NCBI GenBank assembly: GCA_029783825.1 | Contig: JAREIK010000343.1 | Location: 558,001-622,000, forward strand | Length of the DNA: 64,000 nucleotides | Reading direction: 5' to 3' | Source of the DNA: Sapria himalayana | Lineage: Eukaryota > Streptophyta > Magnoliopsida > Malpighiales > Rafflesiaceae | In this document: positions 1 to 10,779 of the stretch, piece after piece | Layout: every line of letters begins with the position of its first letter | Numbering within the stretch: the stretch's first letter is position 1 | Position numbers and translations under genes: made by a program | The notes under the pieces: generated by a model | What the model was told of the DNA's origin: nothing | What the model saw: only the letters and a program-made list of their open reading frames with translations | Databases searched by the model: none

Positions 1-460
1 TTAGAATTTATGGTTTATAAACATGTTCTCATTTTGTACTAGGGAGCCTTCTAAAAGTAGCTCATAAATTTTACATCTTGATCTTACACTATAGTTTTAG
101 GAAGACCATGTAGTCAGATAATTATTTTAGCATATAATTTGGCCACTAGCGAGATATTGACCATCTTTGAACATGGTATTTGAAATGGGACATTTTTGAA
201 AAACAATTAAAAGAAAATCATGACATCGAGCCATCCGTGAGAGACACGGAACAAAATTCATGCTAACAACTTCACATTAGAATAAGAGTAAGCATCCTCA
301 TGTTCTGCTTTCTCTACTCGGCGAGGTGGTAGGTGTGGCATCTACCTACCATCTTTGCCAAAACTCTCCATAGCCCAAACTAAAGAATCATTGTTCAATG
401 GCATCCATAGTCTTCACTATCCCAAAATGGCCTACTAAACCACCAATGAGTACTTTTCGA
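1..460 (-). pseudogene. Ty3/gypsy integrase remnant
   Basis: Read on the minus strand, about 450-330 gives GGLVGHFGIVKTMDAIEQ, like the zinc-binding start of gypsy integrases. About 200-10 gives LHGLPKTIV and then DQDVKFMSYF, like the LHGxPxSIVSDRDxxFxSxFW integrase core. Stops (for example after DAIEQ and before LHGLP) and frame changes interrupt it, so it is dead. The element continues beyond the window edge. Confidence 0.75.
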
Positions 461-1187
461 ATAAGATACTCTCATAAAGATGTATTATATAATATATACA
501 ATACTCTTGAGTATTGTCTTTACAAAGAATCACATATATTTTCTTAAAATCAAGACAAATGGCATATTTCTATCTTATTAAACCTGACAACCTCAATTTT
601 CAAGACAACTTAAAAGAGTCATGCAAGAATTATAGGTGATATCTAAGAGAATATATGAGAGAACACACTAAGTTATGGCATCAGGAGCTTTGGTTCACTA
701 CCTTTGCCTTATGTTAGATAATGTAAGTGTAACTTTATAAAAACTCCACCCACCATTCATGTTAAACATTCAATCACTTTTTGGGGAGCTTATGAATTTC
801 AAAGCCTTGCGATTTGAAAAAAAAAATTTAAAACTATTGAGGGAGTAAATAATACAATCAATATCACAAGCCATGAATAATAAAGTAGAATTCTTTGTTA
901 TATGCATCTAGGTGTCCTTAATGTCACGGCCTCCTCCAATACCAATACTGGAAGCATCATAGATTATTTCAAAAACCTTGGTGAAATCATGGAGACACAT
1001 AACAAGAGCTTCCATCCTAAACAAATAAAACTCAGGACATCACAAATGCATTGAAGTTCAGGCCATTGTCTAATATCATTTACATTCTATGAGTTTGATG
1101 AATTACACTAATAAAAGATGATAAAACCAAAGAAGATTACTTGTATTGAGAAAAAAAACATATTTAATGAATTGATACACAATTACT

Positions 1188-1392
1188 CATTCTTTTCTTA
1201 TTCTGCCTATTCTTCTTATTCTTCTTATTTTTCTTATTCTTCTAATTTTTCTTATTCTTTTTGTTCTTCTTATTCTCTTTATTCTCCTTATTCTTCATAT
1301 TTTTCTTATTCTCCTTAAATTCTTTTCATTCTTCCCATTCTTTTCATTCTTCACATTCTTCCCATTCTTCTTATTCTTCATATTCTTCTTAA
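1188..1392. repeat. TTCTTATTC-type pyrimidine repeat
   Basis: About 200 bases of imperfect TTCTTATTC/TTCCCATTC units with almost no purine clusters on this strand. The Ser/Tyr-rich frame across it is a consequence of the repeat. Confidence 0.8.
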
Positions 1393-2641
1393 AATAATAT
1401 TGCATTTGTCATTATTCCTATAAAAATATTAAGTGCATTTGTCATCCCACATGGAAAAATATAATAGTGCACTCATTTACATCATCATTCATTTTGATTT
1501 TTGAAGGTAGTAATCCTCTCATCACTGGGTTGGATACAAATTTAATGATTGCTACTCTTAAGATCAATCTTGAAAAATATAATAACTTAGATCATCATAT
1601 CAATCATGTCATCGAACATTGGGATAGAAAAATAATACTCGATGGTGATCTTATTAATAGTTCGACTACCAATGCACATCTACTAAGTCATATCTATCTT
1701 GAGAGTTAATAGTGTAGGAATTATACATGAGCTCAAGATTTCCCTAACTAAGCTCTTCTTGAGAAGCTCTTCCTCTTGAGATTTGAGTTAGGTGTGCTTA
1801 GTATAGTTCATACCTTTTTTTTTTATGGAATCATTATAGGTTGATTCGCATTTAGATCCTCTACTACATTTTTTTCACTCCAAAGATGAGAAGAGAGAGA
1901 TCTTTCACTCTTGACTCCAACCAAATGTCGAAGAAAAAAAAATCGATGACAATGATAATTTTATTTATTTAATCAATATTTAATAATTTCTTTAAAACCT
2001 TCCGCTTAACTTATTTGATATGCAATATTACTTTCCACCTAAAGGGTTTCACATAATCAAAATTTATAAGTATCATCATGGGAGTATCATGAATTCAATT
2101 TAATTGATGTGAATTCTATTAAAAATTAATATTTACTATACAAATTAATGTAGTTATTCAGCTAATCGAGATTATTATTCTATATATAAATCTCACTCTA
2201 TATGAATCAAAATAAATAATAATAAATACACGTGTCTATTAATTATTTCAAGATTAAAAAATAATACTCATAATAACTATGAGCTACTGATTATTTTATG
2301 TGTCAGTATAAAATAATCACCCCAAATTAATCATATTCAATGCATGCAATTATACTAACACAAGAAACTGAAATTTAATCATTTCTTATAATCAAGACAT
2401 ACTTACTGAAATATTATATTACAATCTTACCAATAATATGTCTAACTCTATTTAGATTGTGAACTAATAATTTATATTCAACAAATTTGATGATTTAATC
2501 TTTTATTGCAATTTGAACTCTATAGACCAAATCATTAACTATGTTTAACAAAAAAAACATATATACATAACAATTAAATGCAAAAAAATAGAATTTTATT
2601 AGAAATGAAATTAAACAGATATTCATAACTATAAAATGACT

Positions 2642-2645
<4 letters not shown>

Positions 2646-2675
<30 letters not shown>
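2646..2675. repeat. (TG)n microsatellite
   Basis: A pure dinucleotide run of about 15 units. Confidence 0.95.
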
Positions 2676-2677
<2 letters not shown>

Positions 2678-3484
2678 CTCTAATATGAAGATCAATGAGA
2701 AATGTATCGATAAATTCTCTTAATATGAGTGTAACCTCAAAGGGAACTAGATAGGAAGTGTCACCCTAAAAGTCTTGAGTGGTTACAAAAAAAAAACAAG
2801 ATAACATGCATCTATTTGATGGTTCATTTCCTTCTAGCTAATAAAATTCACATTTGCAGGTGATTTCATATAGCCTAGTTGGCTACTTTCAACCTTTGAT
2901 TGAACTCATGTAATTTTAATCTTTTGTTATGTACAATTCATTTCATATACAGTTTGTTATGTTCTCCTCAAAAAAATAGTGTTATGTATATAGGCTAAAA
3001 ATCTTTTAGCCTCATATTTTTTTTGCTTAAAGACCATTAATCCACTGATTTATGTTTTGAGAAAAGTTGATTCAGAAGAAAGATTAGCCATAAATTATAT
3101 TTATAAGCTAATAGACTTAGCTAAAGAGAATATTACATTTAATTATGGGGTGTGGAGAGAAAGAGAGACAAGATAGCCCAATTTGGAGAAAAATAGATCA
3201 AGATGAAATTCACAACTTCAACAACCTTTACATGTAATGAGTTATTATCTTAATCCTCAATTGTGCTAAGAAGATAACTTCTTTAAAATTGATGAGGTAA
3301 GAAAATAATTATATGAATGTATAATTATTTAAATGTTGACATTCAGTTGGACTCATATGATTAAATAAATGATGATTATGAAAGCTATATTGCAAATAAA
3401 TCTAGAAAATTATGAAATCATACAAATTAGTAAATATGTTTTGGAGCTTCAACACCAGAGTTGTAGAAATTTATTGTTTGAGTC

Positions 3485-3865
3485 CTTAGCCTTACTTCTA
3501 GTAATTTGGGAAGTGAGATAAATTAGAGTGCATTTGAATAGGTAAGAATTTTAATTTATAAATTTATATTCAAATATTTTTATTCTATTATTAGATAATT
3601 TTTGTTCAACTTTAACACAAATGTGTTTCTTTTATTATTTATAGATTCATATAGAAAAGAGAAGTAGACTTAAACATAAAAAGTTGAATGTACTAGTATA
3701 TCTATAAAAGAAACAAAATGTTGATCCGATTTTAGTGAATGAGATTGAATCGAATGATGAATGAATTATAGAGAGAGAAGATCCCCTCGTCCTAATTAAT
3801 TTTTGTTGGCTTGAAGATGATGAGTTATTCAATATAGATGATATTAGAATTGTGTAATTCAAAGA
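3485..3865 (+). pseudogene. hAT transposase C-terminal remnant
   Basis: About 3490-3540 reads LSLTSSNLGSEIN*SAFE, matching the LSQTxSSSGCERNWSxFE segment of plant hAT transposases. After an apparent intron (GTAAGAA at about 3541), 3645-3860 reads IHIEKRSRLKHKKLN, then DPILVNEIESNDE, then IIEREDPLVL and WLEDDELFN, the dimerisation and acidic tail region. In-frame stops replace the conserved Trp codons of both NWS and DEW. The N-terminal part was not recognised. Confidence 0.72.
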
Positions 3866-4754
3866 CTATAAGACTCAAGCATCACCTAATAACATGGGTT
3901 ATTCACAAATCTACAAAAAAAAAAAAAAATAATAAACTAACAAGCAAGCACTCCAACCTTATGCCATCAATTTTATTAATGTAATAATAAACTTAAATAT
4001 TTATAGATATTTAATACTTAATGTTAGGATCAAGTGGAGATAGAGGAGAAAAGAAAAAAAGTTAAATTTATTATCAATTCATGAAGCTAAATTTTTGATG
4101 AAATAAGAAGATTTGATAGTGAAAATTTTTCTATCATTAATACATTACATGATGATGATGATGATGTTGATATTAAAAAAGATGATTTGAGTTGAAACCT
4201 TAAAAGTTTTGAACTAATACTATGTTAGCTCATTTTCTAATTTATAGTTTTTCAACTATGGTGAAAGTTCAATGTATTTCTTATTGTTTGAGTAGATTAT
4301 GGTTATTTATTTGAAGTATGGAAATAATTTTATGTTATTTTATTTTATTTTTAATATAATATAAAATAAATTTTAAATAATATTTGTCATCCCAAAAGAC
4401 TTACATCTCAGTACCTCGAGGCTTATACTTATTTTCATAGACACAAAAAAGCCTCACATTATGTTTTCACCTTTGAAAACATTGATTGGCATCATATGCT
4501 CATACCCTTGACATTAAAAATTATTGATCATAAACTTATCTTTAAAAAGTTATTCTCAGCTCCATTTTCATTGAGATCGAGTGGAGATGATTTGAGAGAG
4601 ATTTTGTCGGGTAAAGACAGAGAGATTGATCTTGATGGCTATGTTCTAAAATTCAGAGCTCTTTCTAAAGTATTGGTCACTCAGGATAATAGTTCACATT
4701 TTTAAGTCAAGATGAAACTTAGTCGAAACAATGAAAGAATTACATAGGGGTCTT

Positions 4755-5195
4755 GGTCTCAAGGGTGAAACATCAAATAAAGAACTCTATGTCCAAAAAT
4801 ATTATCATGCTTGGTCTCAAGCATGTTTAAAACCATGCTTGAAGCTTTGGTTCGCGGCATAGCTTGGGCTGTGTCGAGCCAAATTTTCTAACACGAGATG
4901 GGAGGCATGACACGACGGCTCATGTGGCTAGTTTTGATCTAGTTGGCCAAACATGCTAGCTTTGAATAAATCAACCTAGCCCGACCTAACCCAGGCTAGC
5001 TTGGGATGACCTAGGCTAACATAGAACAAACAAAACTAGCCTGCCTAGGCTTGACCAGAATTGGAATAACCCAGCATGACTCGACACAACCCTGCCATGA
5101 GCCATGCTAGGCCGCGATTTTTTAGACTATGCAAGTATATTACAACCCATGCTAAAAACTATGTCATGCTAAACTTGACCCATTTGACACCTTTA
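4755..5195. mobile_element. Old relic of the GC-rich hAT-like family
   Basis: The right end reads CATTTGACACCTTTA, a mutated form of the TTGACACCTCTA end described at 14657. The body (ggccaaacatgctagc, cctagcccgacc, cccagcatgac) matches the relics at 48638 and 50584. The left end is uncertain and no clear target duplication remains. Confidence 0.5.
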
Positions 5196-5258
5196 AATTT
5201 CAAGGAGGGAATCAATCTCTCATACAAGAAACATTATTTCACATGATAGACAAAAATA

Positions 5259-5281
5259 GAGAGAGAGAGAGAGAGAGAGAA
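5259..5281. repeat. (GA)n microsatellite
   Basis: A pure GA run of about 11 units. Confidence 0.9.
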
Positions 5282-5627
5282 AATAAAACAAAAAAATACA
5301 AAAGAAAAATTTTCTCACACAATTCAATATTGTGCTAGAATATTTATATCATCTTTCTTCTGCTCTTTGTTTTGTTTCACATTCAAGTCTTTATATAGTA
5401 CAGTAAAAAACATCTTATACTTGAGTCCTAAGTCGTGACAATACTCAAAATATCATAGCTTCATTCAAGTCTCGACCCTAGAGAACATGTCATGACTTGA
5501 ATATTTAAATCATCATAAAATAGAGTTATAGCATTATAATACATGTTACAATTTAAATTAAGTCACGACTTCACAATACAAGTCAAGACTCAAAAGCATA
5601 GTCTCTAGGCACAATACCACACAGACA

Positions 5628-5742
5628 CAACATAAGGTGACTCTTCAGTACATGTTCTAGCTTTAGTCTAATCACGATACCATACAACATTGAGTGACTC
5701 TTCAGCACATATTCTAGCTTTAGTCTAGTTGCAACATCATAG
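5628..5742. repeat. 57-bp tandem duplication
   Basis: Two adjacent copies share GTGACTCTTCAG and TCTAGCTTTAGTCTA at a spacing of about 57 bases, with scattered substitutions. Confidence 0.75.
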
Positions 5743-6264
5743 AAGTGGGTTGACTTTGTTAAACAAATAGTATTATCAAAAAAAAATATGAGCCAATCTT
5801 AATAGAATATTATCAAAATGTGTAATCTTTCTTGTTAGCAAACACATCCGATAACTATTGAAAAATATTTAAAATCACACGAATTACATAGGTGGAAAAT
5901 TAGAATGATAAGTTGCATATTTTTTTAACATACCTCACAATCCATGATTCAACCTGTAACTTGTCCCAAAGATATATTTATTTTAAATTTTCTTTTTGTA
6001 ACATATGAAAAGAAACATATTTGTATCTAATTTAAGGTATTGTATGTAATTGCTATGAATATTTTTTATCTTTACAAGCAATGTATCATATAATAATCCC
6101 TAATATTCTAATTACAAATTCATTTATTTTCATGCTATAAAGATGAATTTCAATCTTAAAATCTCATTTATTCTAAAAAATTGTCTTGGATGAAATTTGT
6201 TTAACTTCTTCAAACAAAAAATCTAGACATGTTACCTTTAGTATCTCTAACTTTATGTAGAAGA

Positions 6265-6299
<35 letters not shown>

Positions 6300-6520
6300 C
6301 ACACATACATACATACATACACACACACATACATATATATAAATATGTATGTATGTATGTGTGTATGTATGTATGTATGTATGATATATATATATATACA
6401 CACACATACATACATACACATACATACATATATATGTATGTATGTATGATATATATTTATATATATATACATACATATATACATACATACATATATGTAT
6501 GTGTGTGTGTGTGTGTGTAT
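6265..6520. repeat. Compound CA/CATA/TA/TG microsatellite
   Basis: (CA)n, (CATA)n and (TA)n tracts are followed by (GTAT)n and (TG)n. The halves are therefore self-complementary and could form a long hairpin. The open frames across it are artefacts. Confidence 0.9.
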
Positions 6521-6589
6521 AATCCCTTCCTCCCCATATTATCCCATTATCCACCATATATGGGCGTTGAGGCCTCAAGGTCAACACCT

Positions 6590-6745
6590 GTAAGACCCCC
6601 CATCCATGTAATATGAGCAGAATAATTAGCAAAGACACGCTAAAAAAACATATTCAACATCATTGGAGATCAAACTCATGTCCCTAGGGTTAGGCGATCT
6701 TTCTCCTTTACCAATTGGACAATCATACTTTTAGTATGCAGAAGA
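6590..6745 (-). mobile_element. tRNA-derived SINE candidate
   Basis: On the minus strand, TGTCCAATTGGTAAAGGAG resembles a tRNA box A and GACATGAGTTTGATC resembles box B about 30 bases later, as in tRNA-derived SINE heads. A related minus-strand copy at 56700 shares GATCAAACTCATGTC (plus strand) and AAAGACAC. No tail or target duplication was resolved. Confidence 0.5.
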
Positions 6746-7765
6746 TTATATTTTGATGTTTTCGTATTAATATTTTCATTAGTCATTGATATTCACATAT
6801 CGTCAGCATTATCATTTAATATCTTCTCATCCTCTTATCAACATAATTTTTATGATTTAGAGTTGTCTCATTGTCAAATTAAGCATGCATGTCTCTCTCA
6901 TGTTTGGTGTTGAGCTTTGTTCAAAATGAAATTCAACAATATCAACATCTAAATTTTTAACAAAGGTAACTTTTATTGGCGAGAGTGAATCACTCTAATT
7001 GCCACAATGTTTCCCTTGACGAATCATAATGAAACTATAATAATCTCCCCTCATGCTAGTGCCAAATAAACATATAATCTTTTAATATGTTTGTAGTTGC
7101 ACACAAAAAAAAAATTACACGCCTCTCTAGATTATTTCTATTTTATGTAGTCAAATACTAAATTCTTGTCAAATCATGAAAATTAAATAAAAATACATCA
7201 AAAATATTTAAGAGATAAATTACAAAAAAATTAATAAAAAATAAATAAATATATTTGGCTTAAGTTTTAAACTTGATATAAAATAATATTTATTATAATT
7301 CTTTAATATCTAAATGATTGAGAATAAGCATGATTTTTAACAGAATTAATTAAAATAAATATGACTTATAGGCTTAATCCCAAGTAATTAAGATAAAATT
7401 TGATTGATAATGATGATAAAAAATTAAATTTATAAAAATCATCTACCTTCAATGAAAGTCACAAAAAAATAGCAACTATAATCATATTTAATGTATCAGA
7501 TCAAATCAAATAAAATAATTAAAATGTGTTATTGGTATCAATGTCATCAATTATATTTGAGAGCCAGCAAACATCAACAAAAAACTATCAAAACACTAAT
7601 GCATTTATTGGATAAATCCATGCCAATCAAAAAAAAACATCCCAAAGATTTCATAAAAATCAAAAGTAGTTAATTTGAGTTTCCTAAGAGTAATTATTGT
7701 ATCACGAATTGTTTCTATAATGACATTAATTAAGACACACAGGTTGCTTCGAGCATTCACAATTA

Positions 7766-7766
<1 letters not shown>

Positions 7767-7803
<37 letters not shown>
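7767..7803. repeat. (CA)n microsatellite
   Basis: A pure CA run followed by GTG(TA)n. The duplicate copy at 8331-8358 is shorter. Confidence 0.95.
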
Positions 7804-7806
<3 letters not shown>

Positions 7807-7895
7807 TATATATATATATACACCATTAAGTACAAGTCAAGAAAAGCATATCAAAAAGTATCATATTCAATCAATAATTATTAAAATTTATTAGG

Positions 7896-8060
7896 TGTGT
7901 TAAACAATCACTAATACACTGGATCACATAAGAACTTCAAAGTTAAATGTGCTTGATCGCGATCACTACTAAGATTATTAATCAGTGTGAAAATTTGTTG
8001 TATATAACTATCCTAGGGTTGGTAAGGTAAGATTGGGAGGAGGGTAAAAAAAATTAAAAA
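7896..8060 (+). mobile_element. 5S-rRNA-derived SINE-like repeat, copy 1
   Basis: About 7908-8014 follows plant 5S rRNA: CACTAATACACTGGATC, then CATAAGAACTTCAAAGTTAA, then GTGCTTGATCG, then CTACTAAGAT and TTTGTTGTAT. The box A-like (AGTTAAATGTGCTTG) and box C-like (CTACTAAGATTAT) regions of the Pol III promoter are recognisable. A GGTTGGTAAGG segment and an A-rich tail follow. It is too diverged to be a functional 5S gene. An LTR of a Cassandra TRIM, which also carries 5S sequence, is the alternative. Confidence 0.68.
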
Positions 8061-8228
8061 AAAAATAATTAAAATTAATTAAATTATCAATAATCTTAGA
8101 TTGCATTAAATTATTATTTTATATTTTTATTCCATTTATTTGTCTCTTAGATTGCTATAAGGAATTGTAGTTATAATCTTAGTAGTTATAATCTTAGATT
8201 GCTATCACGATTATTTTATATAATCTTA

Positions 8229-8329
8229 GTAGTTAATTTGAGTTTCCTAAGAGTAATTATTGTATCACGAATTGTTTCTACAATGACATTAATTAAGACA
8301 CACAGGTTGCTTCGAGCATTAACAATTAT

Positions 8330-8360
<31 letters not shown>

Positions 8361-8714
8361 ATGTATATATATATATAGACACCATTAAATACATGTCAAG
8401 AAAAGCATATCAAAAAGTATCATATTCAATCAAATAATTATTAAAATTTATTAGGTATGTTAGACGATCACTAATACACTGGATCACATAAGAACTTCAA
8501 AGTTAAATGTGCTTGATCGCGATCACTACTAAGATTATTAATCAGTGTGAAAATTTGTTGTATATAACTATCCTAGGGTTGGTAAGGTAAGATTGGGAGG
8601 AGGGTGAAAAAAATTAAAAAAAAAATAATTAAAATTAATTAAATTATCAATAATCTTAGATTGAATTAAATTATTATTTTATATTTTTATTCCATTTATT
8701 TGTCTCTTAGATTG
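8229..8714. repeat. Direct duplication, copy 2
   Basis: Near-identical partner of the copy at 7667, beginning AGTAGTTAATTTGAG. It differs by a shorter (CA)n run, small changes next to the (TA)n run and scattered transitions. The 76-bp spacer holds partial repeats of AATCTTAG. Confidence 0.92.
8455..8620 (+). mobile_element. 5S-rRNA-derived SINE-like repeat, copy 2
   Basis: Duplicate of the repeat at 7896, carried by the segmental duplication rather than an independent insertion. It has the same 5S-like body and A-rich tail. Confidence 0.68.
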
Positions 8715-8952
8715 CTAGAAATTGAACAAGTCAATCATAAATAATTTTGAGCTTACCTATATCATGAGGTAGGCACATAAAATCATTTATTTTATTTAAT
8801 TATTGTAATTGGATACGTGCACTACACTCATGCAATTCATGGGGTTTCCTAGATGCCTAAAACCATTGCAATGCAAGCTAGCTGAAGCAGCTTATGCCCA
8901 AGCCGCAGATAAACAACAGAGTGTGGAATGGCATTTGGCAACGAAGACAAAC

Positions 8953-9084
8953 CTCATAAGTTACAGTTCCACCGGATGTCGCAGGCTGGCGAAGGGTCAC
9001 ATTGGATATGGCACCATTTGCTGATAAGACGCATATAGCTCGCGGACCATTCTGAGAAAATGACATTATTTTGGATGATAAATC
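8953..9084 (-). CDS. AHL: AHL coding exon 3 (PPC core)
   Basis: A 132-bp exon encoding DLSSKIMSFSQNGPRAICVL followed by the SANGAISNVTL and GGTVTYE motifs. It ends in phase 0 before GTTTGT. The downstream PPC part that completes the fold is missing from the window. Confidence 0.88.
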
Positions 9085-10186
9085 CTGCGAAACGAATACA
9101 AATCTGAAGCACAGGTACCAGAATATGATCATCGGAAACGCAGACTTGGAAGTTAAATTTTGTTCTGGTGGCGGTACGGAGCCAAAAAAGAATCAAAAAT
9201 ATGAACAACCCACGCAGGCGATGGCTATGATTCTGGTTGAAATTGTGTGATCCAAGAATAATCTTCAACCAGGAGTTGTTAATGGAGGAAGCAGAGACCA
9301 TCCACTACTTCTCCCATTCTTGACGACGACGACGACGACGACGAGGAGGAGGAGGACGACAAACTACAATTTCCCATGGGACCCACGTGCAAATGATTCA
9401 CAGGCCGCCTAGTAGAAGATGATACTCGAGCCATGAACAATGTGGATTGGAAGATGTGTCAGCCTAGTTATGTAATTTGCAGAGAAATAAAAAGCAATGG
9501 ATAATGCAGCTGGACGTAATTAAGCGACAAGAAGCTGATTTTTGGAACCAAGTAAATGTACGATACTTGAGTAAGATCTGTGAGAGACACCAATGGTGAA
9601 TTTCGGATAAAAAAAAAGCATGGGAAATTAAGAACAGGCAACAGTGATGGAGGAGGTTAGAGATGAAAATGAAATGGGCTCGAGCAACAACCTCTCCTGC
9701 TTTCACAGTGATGACATGCGGCGTAAATCCAATCCCTGCTGCGCCTGCAAATAGAGAGAGAATCAAGCTGCAGAAGAAAGAGAGAGGATAATCGCAGTAA
9801 CAGCTGTTCTGTGCGGCCGGATTCATCGTCCTGAATCTTGTGATTAAAAAGAAACGAATCATCCATGCCGATCTTTTCTTCTTCCCGAAACGAAAAGTTG
9901 AGAAATTTTCAACTAAAAGTCAATTTCTAGGTAAATGGGAATCCACCTCTGCGCTGCAACTATTCCCGATACATTTTCTTTTAGAATTTTTTTGCAAAAA
10001 AATAAATTTAAATTTCTCCATTTACCCACACACACACACAGAGCTCTCGACTTGCCATAAAAACAGGGACAAGCGATGAGTTGCAAGGGCAGCTACATCA
10101 CGTGAGAGACAGAATGATATACAGACAATTTTTTGTTTCCATATATGCTAATATATTTTGAAAATTGGCACCCACAGTAGAAGTAC

Positions 10187-10223
<37 letters not shown>

Positions 10224-10779
10224 AGGGAGGGAGGGAGAGGTTGGAGAAGATACCTAGGGCATCATGAAGGAGCTGCTTTCTACCAGAGCCAAGGGGTCGT
10301 CCTCTAGCTTTCTTGCCGGAAGTTAAGGGAATGAGTCCGGAAGAGGGGAACTGGGATGCAACGGAAGCTGGCACGAGGGCCAGCGCCATGGTCCCGTCGG
10401 GACCATATTTTCTGGGCCGGCCTCTCTTCTTTTTAATTCCTTGATCACTCCCGCTCCCGAAACCCACCTGCATGTTGACATTGATCCCGTGACCGTGGGA
10501 AGCGGCGGGACTAGAGATCGGCGCAACGCATTGTGGCCCGTCCACGCCGCAGCCACCTACGGTCGCCGTCGTAGATGGGTGGTAGCCTGGACTGGGAGAG
10601 CTTATGTTGGCTACTGGCTTGTAGATTCCCGAGCCGTGGTCTGCACCCAACCCCATGCCCATCCGCATGTTATTGTTTGGAATGCCCCCCGCTGACTGCA
10701 CCGCGTTCTTCTGTACGAGTACTCCAAACGGCTCCCTACAACCGCTTGCCATGGCCACTCCTGTTTCCGATCCCGGCAT
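8953..10779 (-). CDS. AHL: AT-hook motif nuclear-localized (AHL) protein, 5' three exons, partial
   Basis: Family role: AHL proteins bind AT-rich, matrix-attachment-type DNA in the nucleus and multimerise through the PPC/DUF296 domain. Seen here: exons 10254..10779, 9692..9744 and 8953..9084 (237 codons, all GT-AG, frame kept). There are two AT-hooks, RGRPRKY at about residues 119-125 preceded by KKK, and RGRPLGS at 159-165. The PPC domain starts with GFTPHVITVKAGE and continues to NVTLRQPATSGGTVTYE. Two AT-hooks place it with the two-hook AHLs. The start chosen is the ATG at 10779, which gives the MPGSETG N-terminus; an in-frame upstream ATG at 10896 would add a low-complexity 39-residue leader. 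The next exon, usually beginning GRFEILSLSG, was not found in 1-8952, so the gene runs off the window or is truncated. Confidence 0.88.
9323..9361. repeat. (GAC)n(GAG)n trinucleotide repeat
   Basis: About 13 trinucleotide units, upstream of exon 3 inside AHL intron 2. Confidence 0.9.
9692..9744 (-). CDS. AHL: AHL coding exon 2 (start of PPC domain)
   Basis: A 53-bp exon encoding AAGIGFTPHVITVKAGE, the conserved first strand of the PPC domain. The acceptor is a pyrimidine tract ending TTTGCAG; the donor is GTTGTT. It joins exon 3 in phase 0 as KAGE|DLSSKIMSF, as in other AHLs. Confidence 0.88.
10191..10241. repeat. (GA)n(GGGA)n repeat at AHL intron 1 donor
   Basis: A purine tract on this strand. 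On the AHL sense strand it is a CT-rich run starting about 13 bases after the exon 1 donor. Confidence 0.9.
10254..10779 (-). CDS. AHL: AHL coding exon 1
   Basis: Encodes residues 1-176: a Gly/Ser/Pro-rich, Met-containing N-terminus, then both AT-hooks and the HDALG linker. The donor is GTATCT directly after CTAG. A (GA)n/(GGGA)n tract lies just inside intron 1. Phase 1 at the 3' end matches the two-base start of exon 2. Confidence 0.85.

Larger units (their letters stand above)
7667..8152. repeat. Direct duplication, copy 1
   Basis: About 486 bases recur at 8229 with only a handful of substitutions. The unit contains a (CA)n run, a short (TA)n run and one 5S-derived repeat. The copies are offset by 562 bases. 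Confidence 0.92.
1..8952. other. AT-rich repeat-filled region, presumably AHL intron 3
   Basis: No gene is supported here. It holds decayed gypsy integrase, hAT transposase remains, an old GC-rich element, microsatellites, a tRNA-like repeat and a tandem duplication carrying 5S-derived repeats, each listed separately. Short open frames at 1467..1709 and 4496..4705 were not recognised. If the AHL gene is intact, all of this is intron. Confidence 0.5.

Noticed and set aside
1467..1709. 80-residue plus frame
   Set aside because: Not recognised, AT-rich and isolated; not enough to call a gene.
4496..4705. 69-residue plus frame with GDDLREILSGKDREIDLDGY
   Set aside because: Looks somewhat protein-like but was not assignable to a family; adjacent to an old transposon relic.
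7908..8014. Functional 5S rRNA gene
   Set aside because: Many substitutions in the promoter boxes and body, no T-run terminator directly after, and dispersed A-tailed copies.
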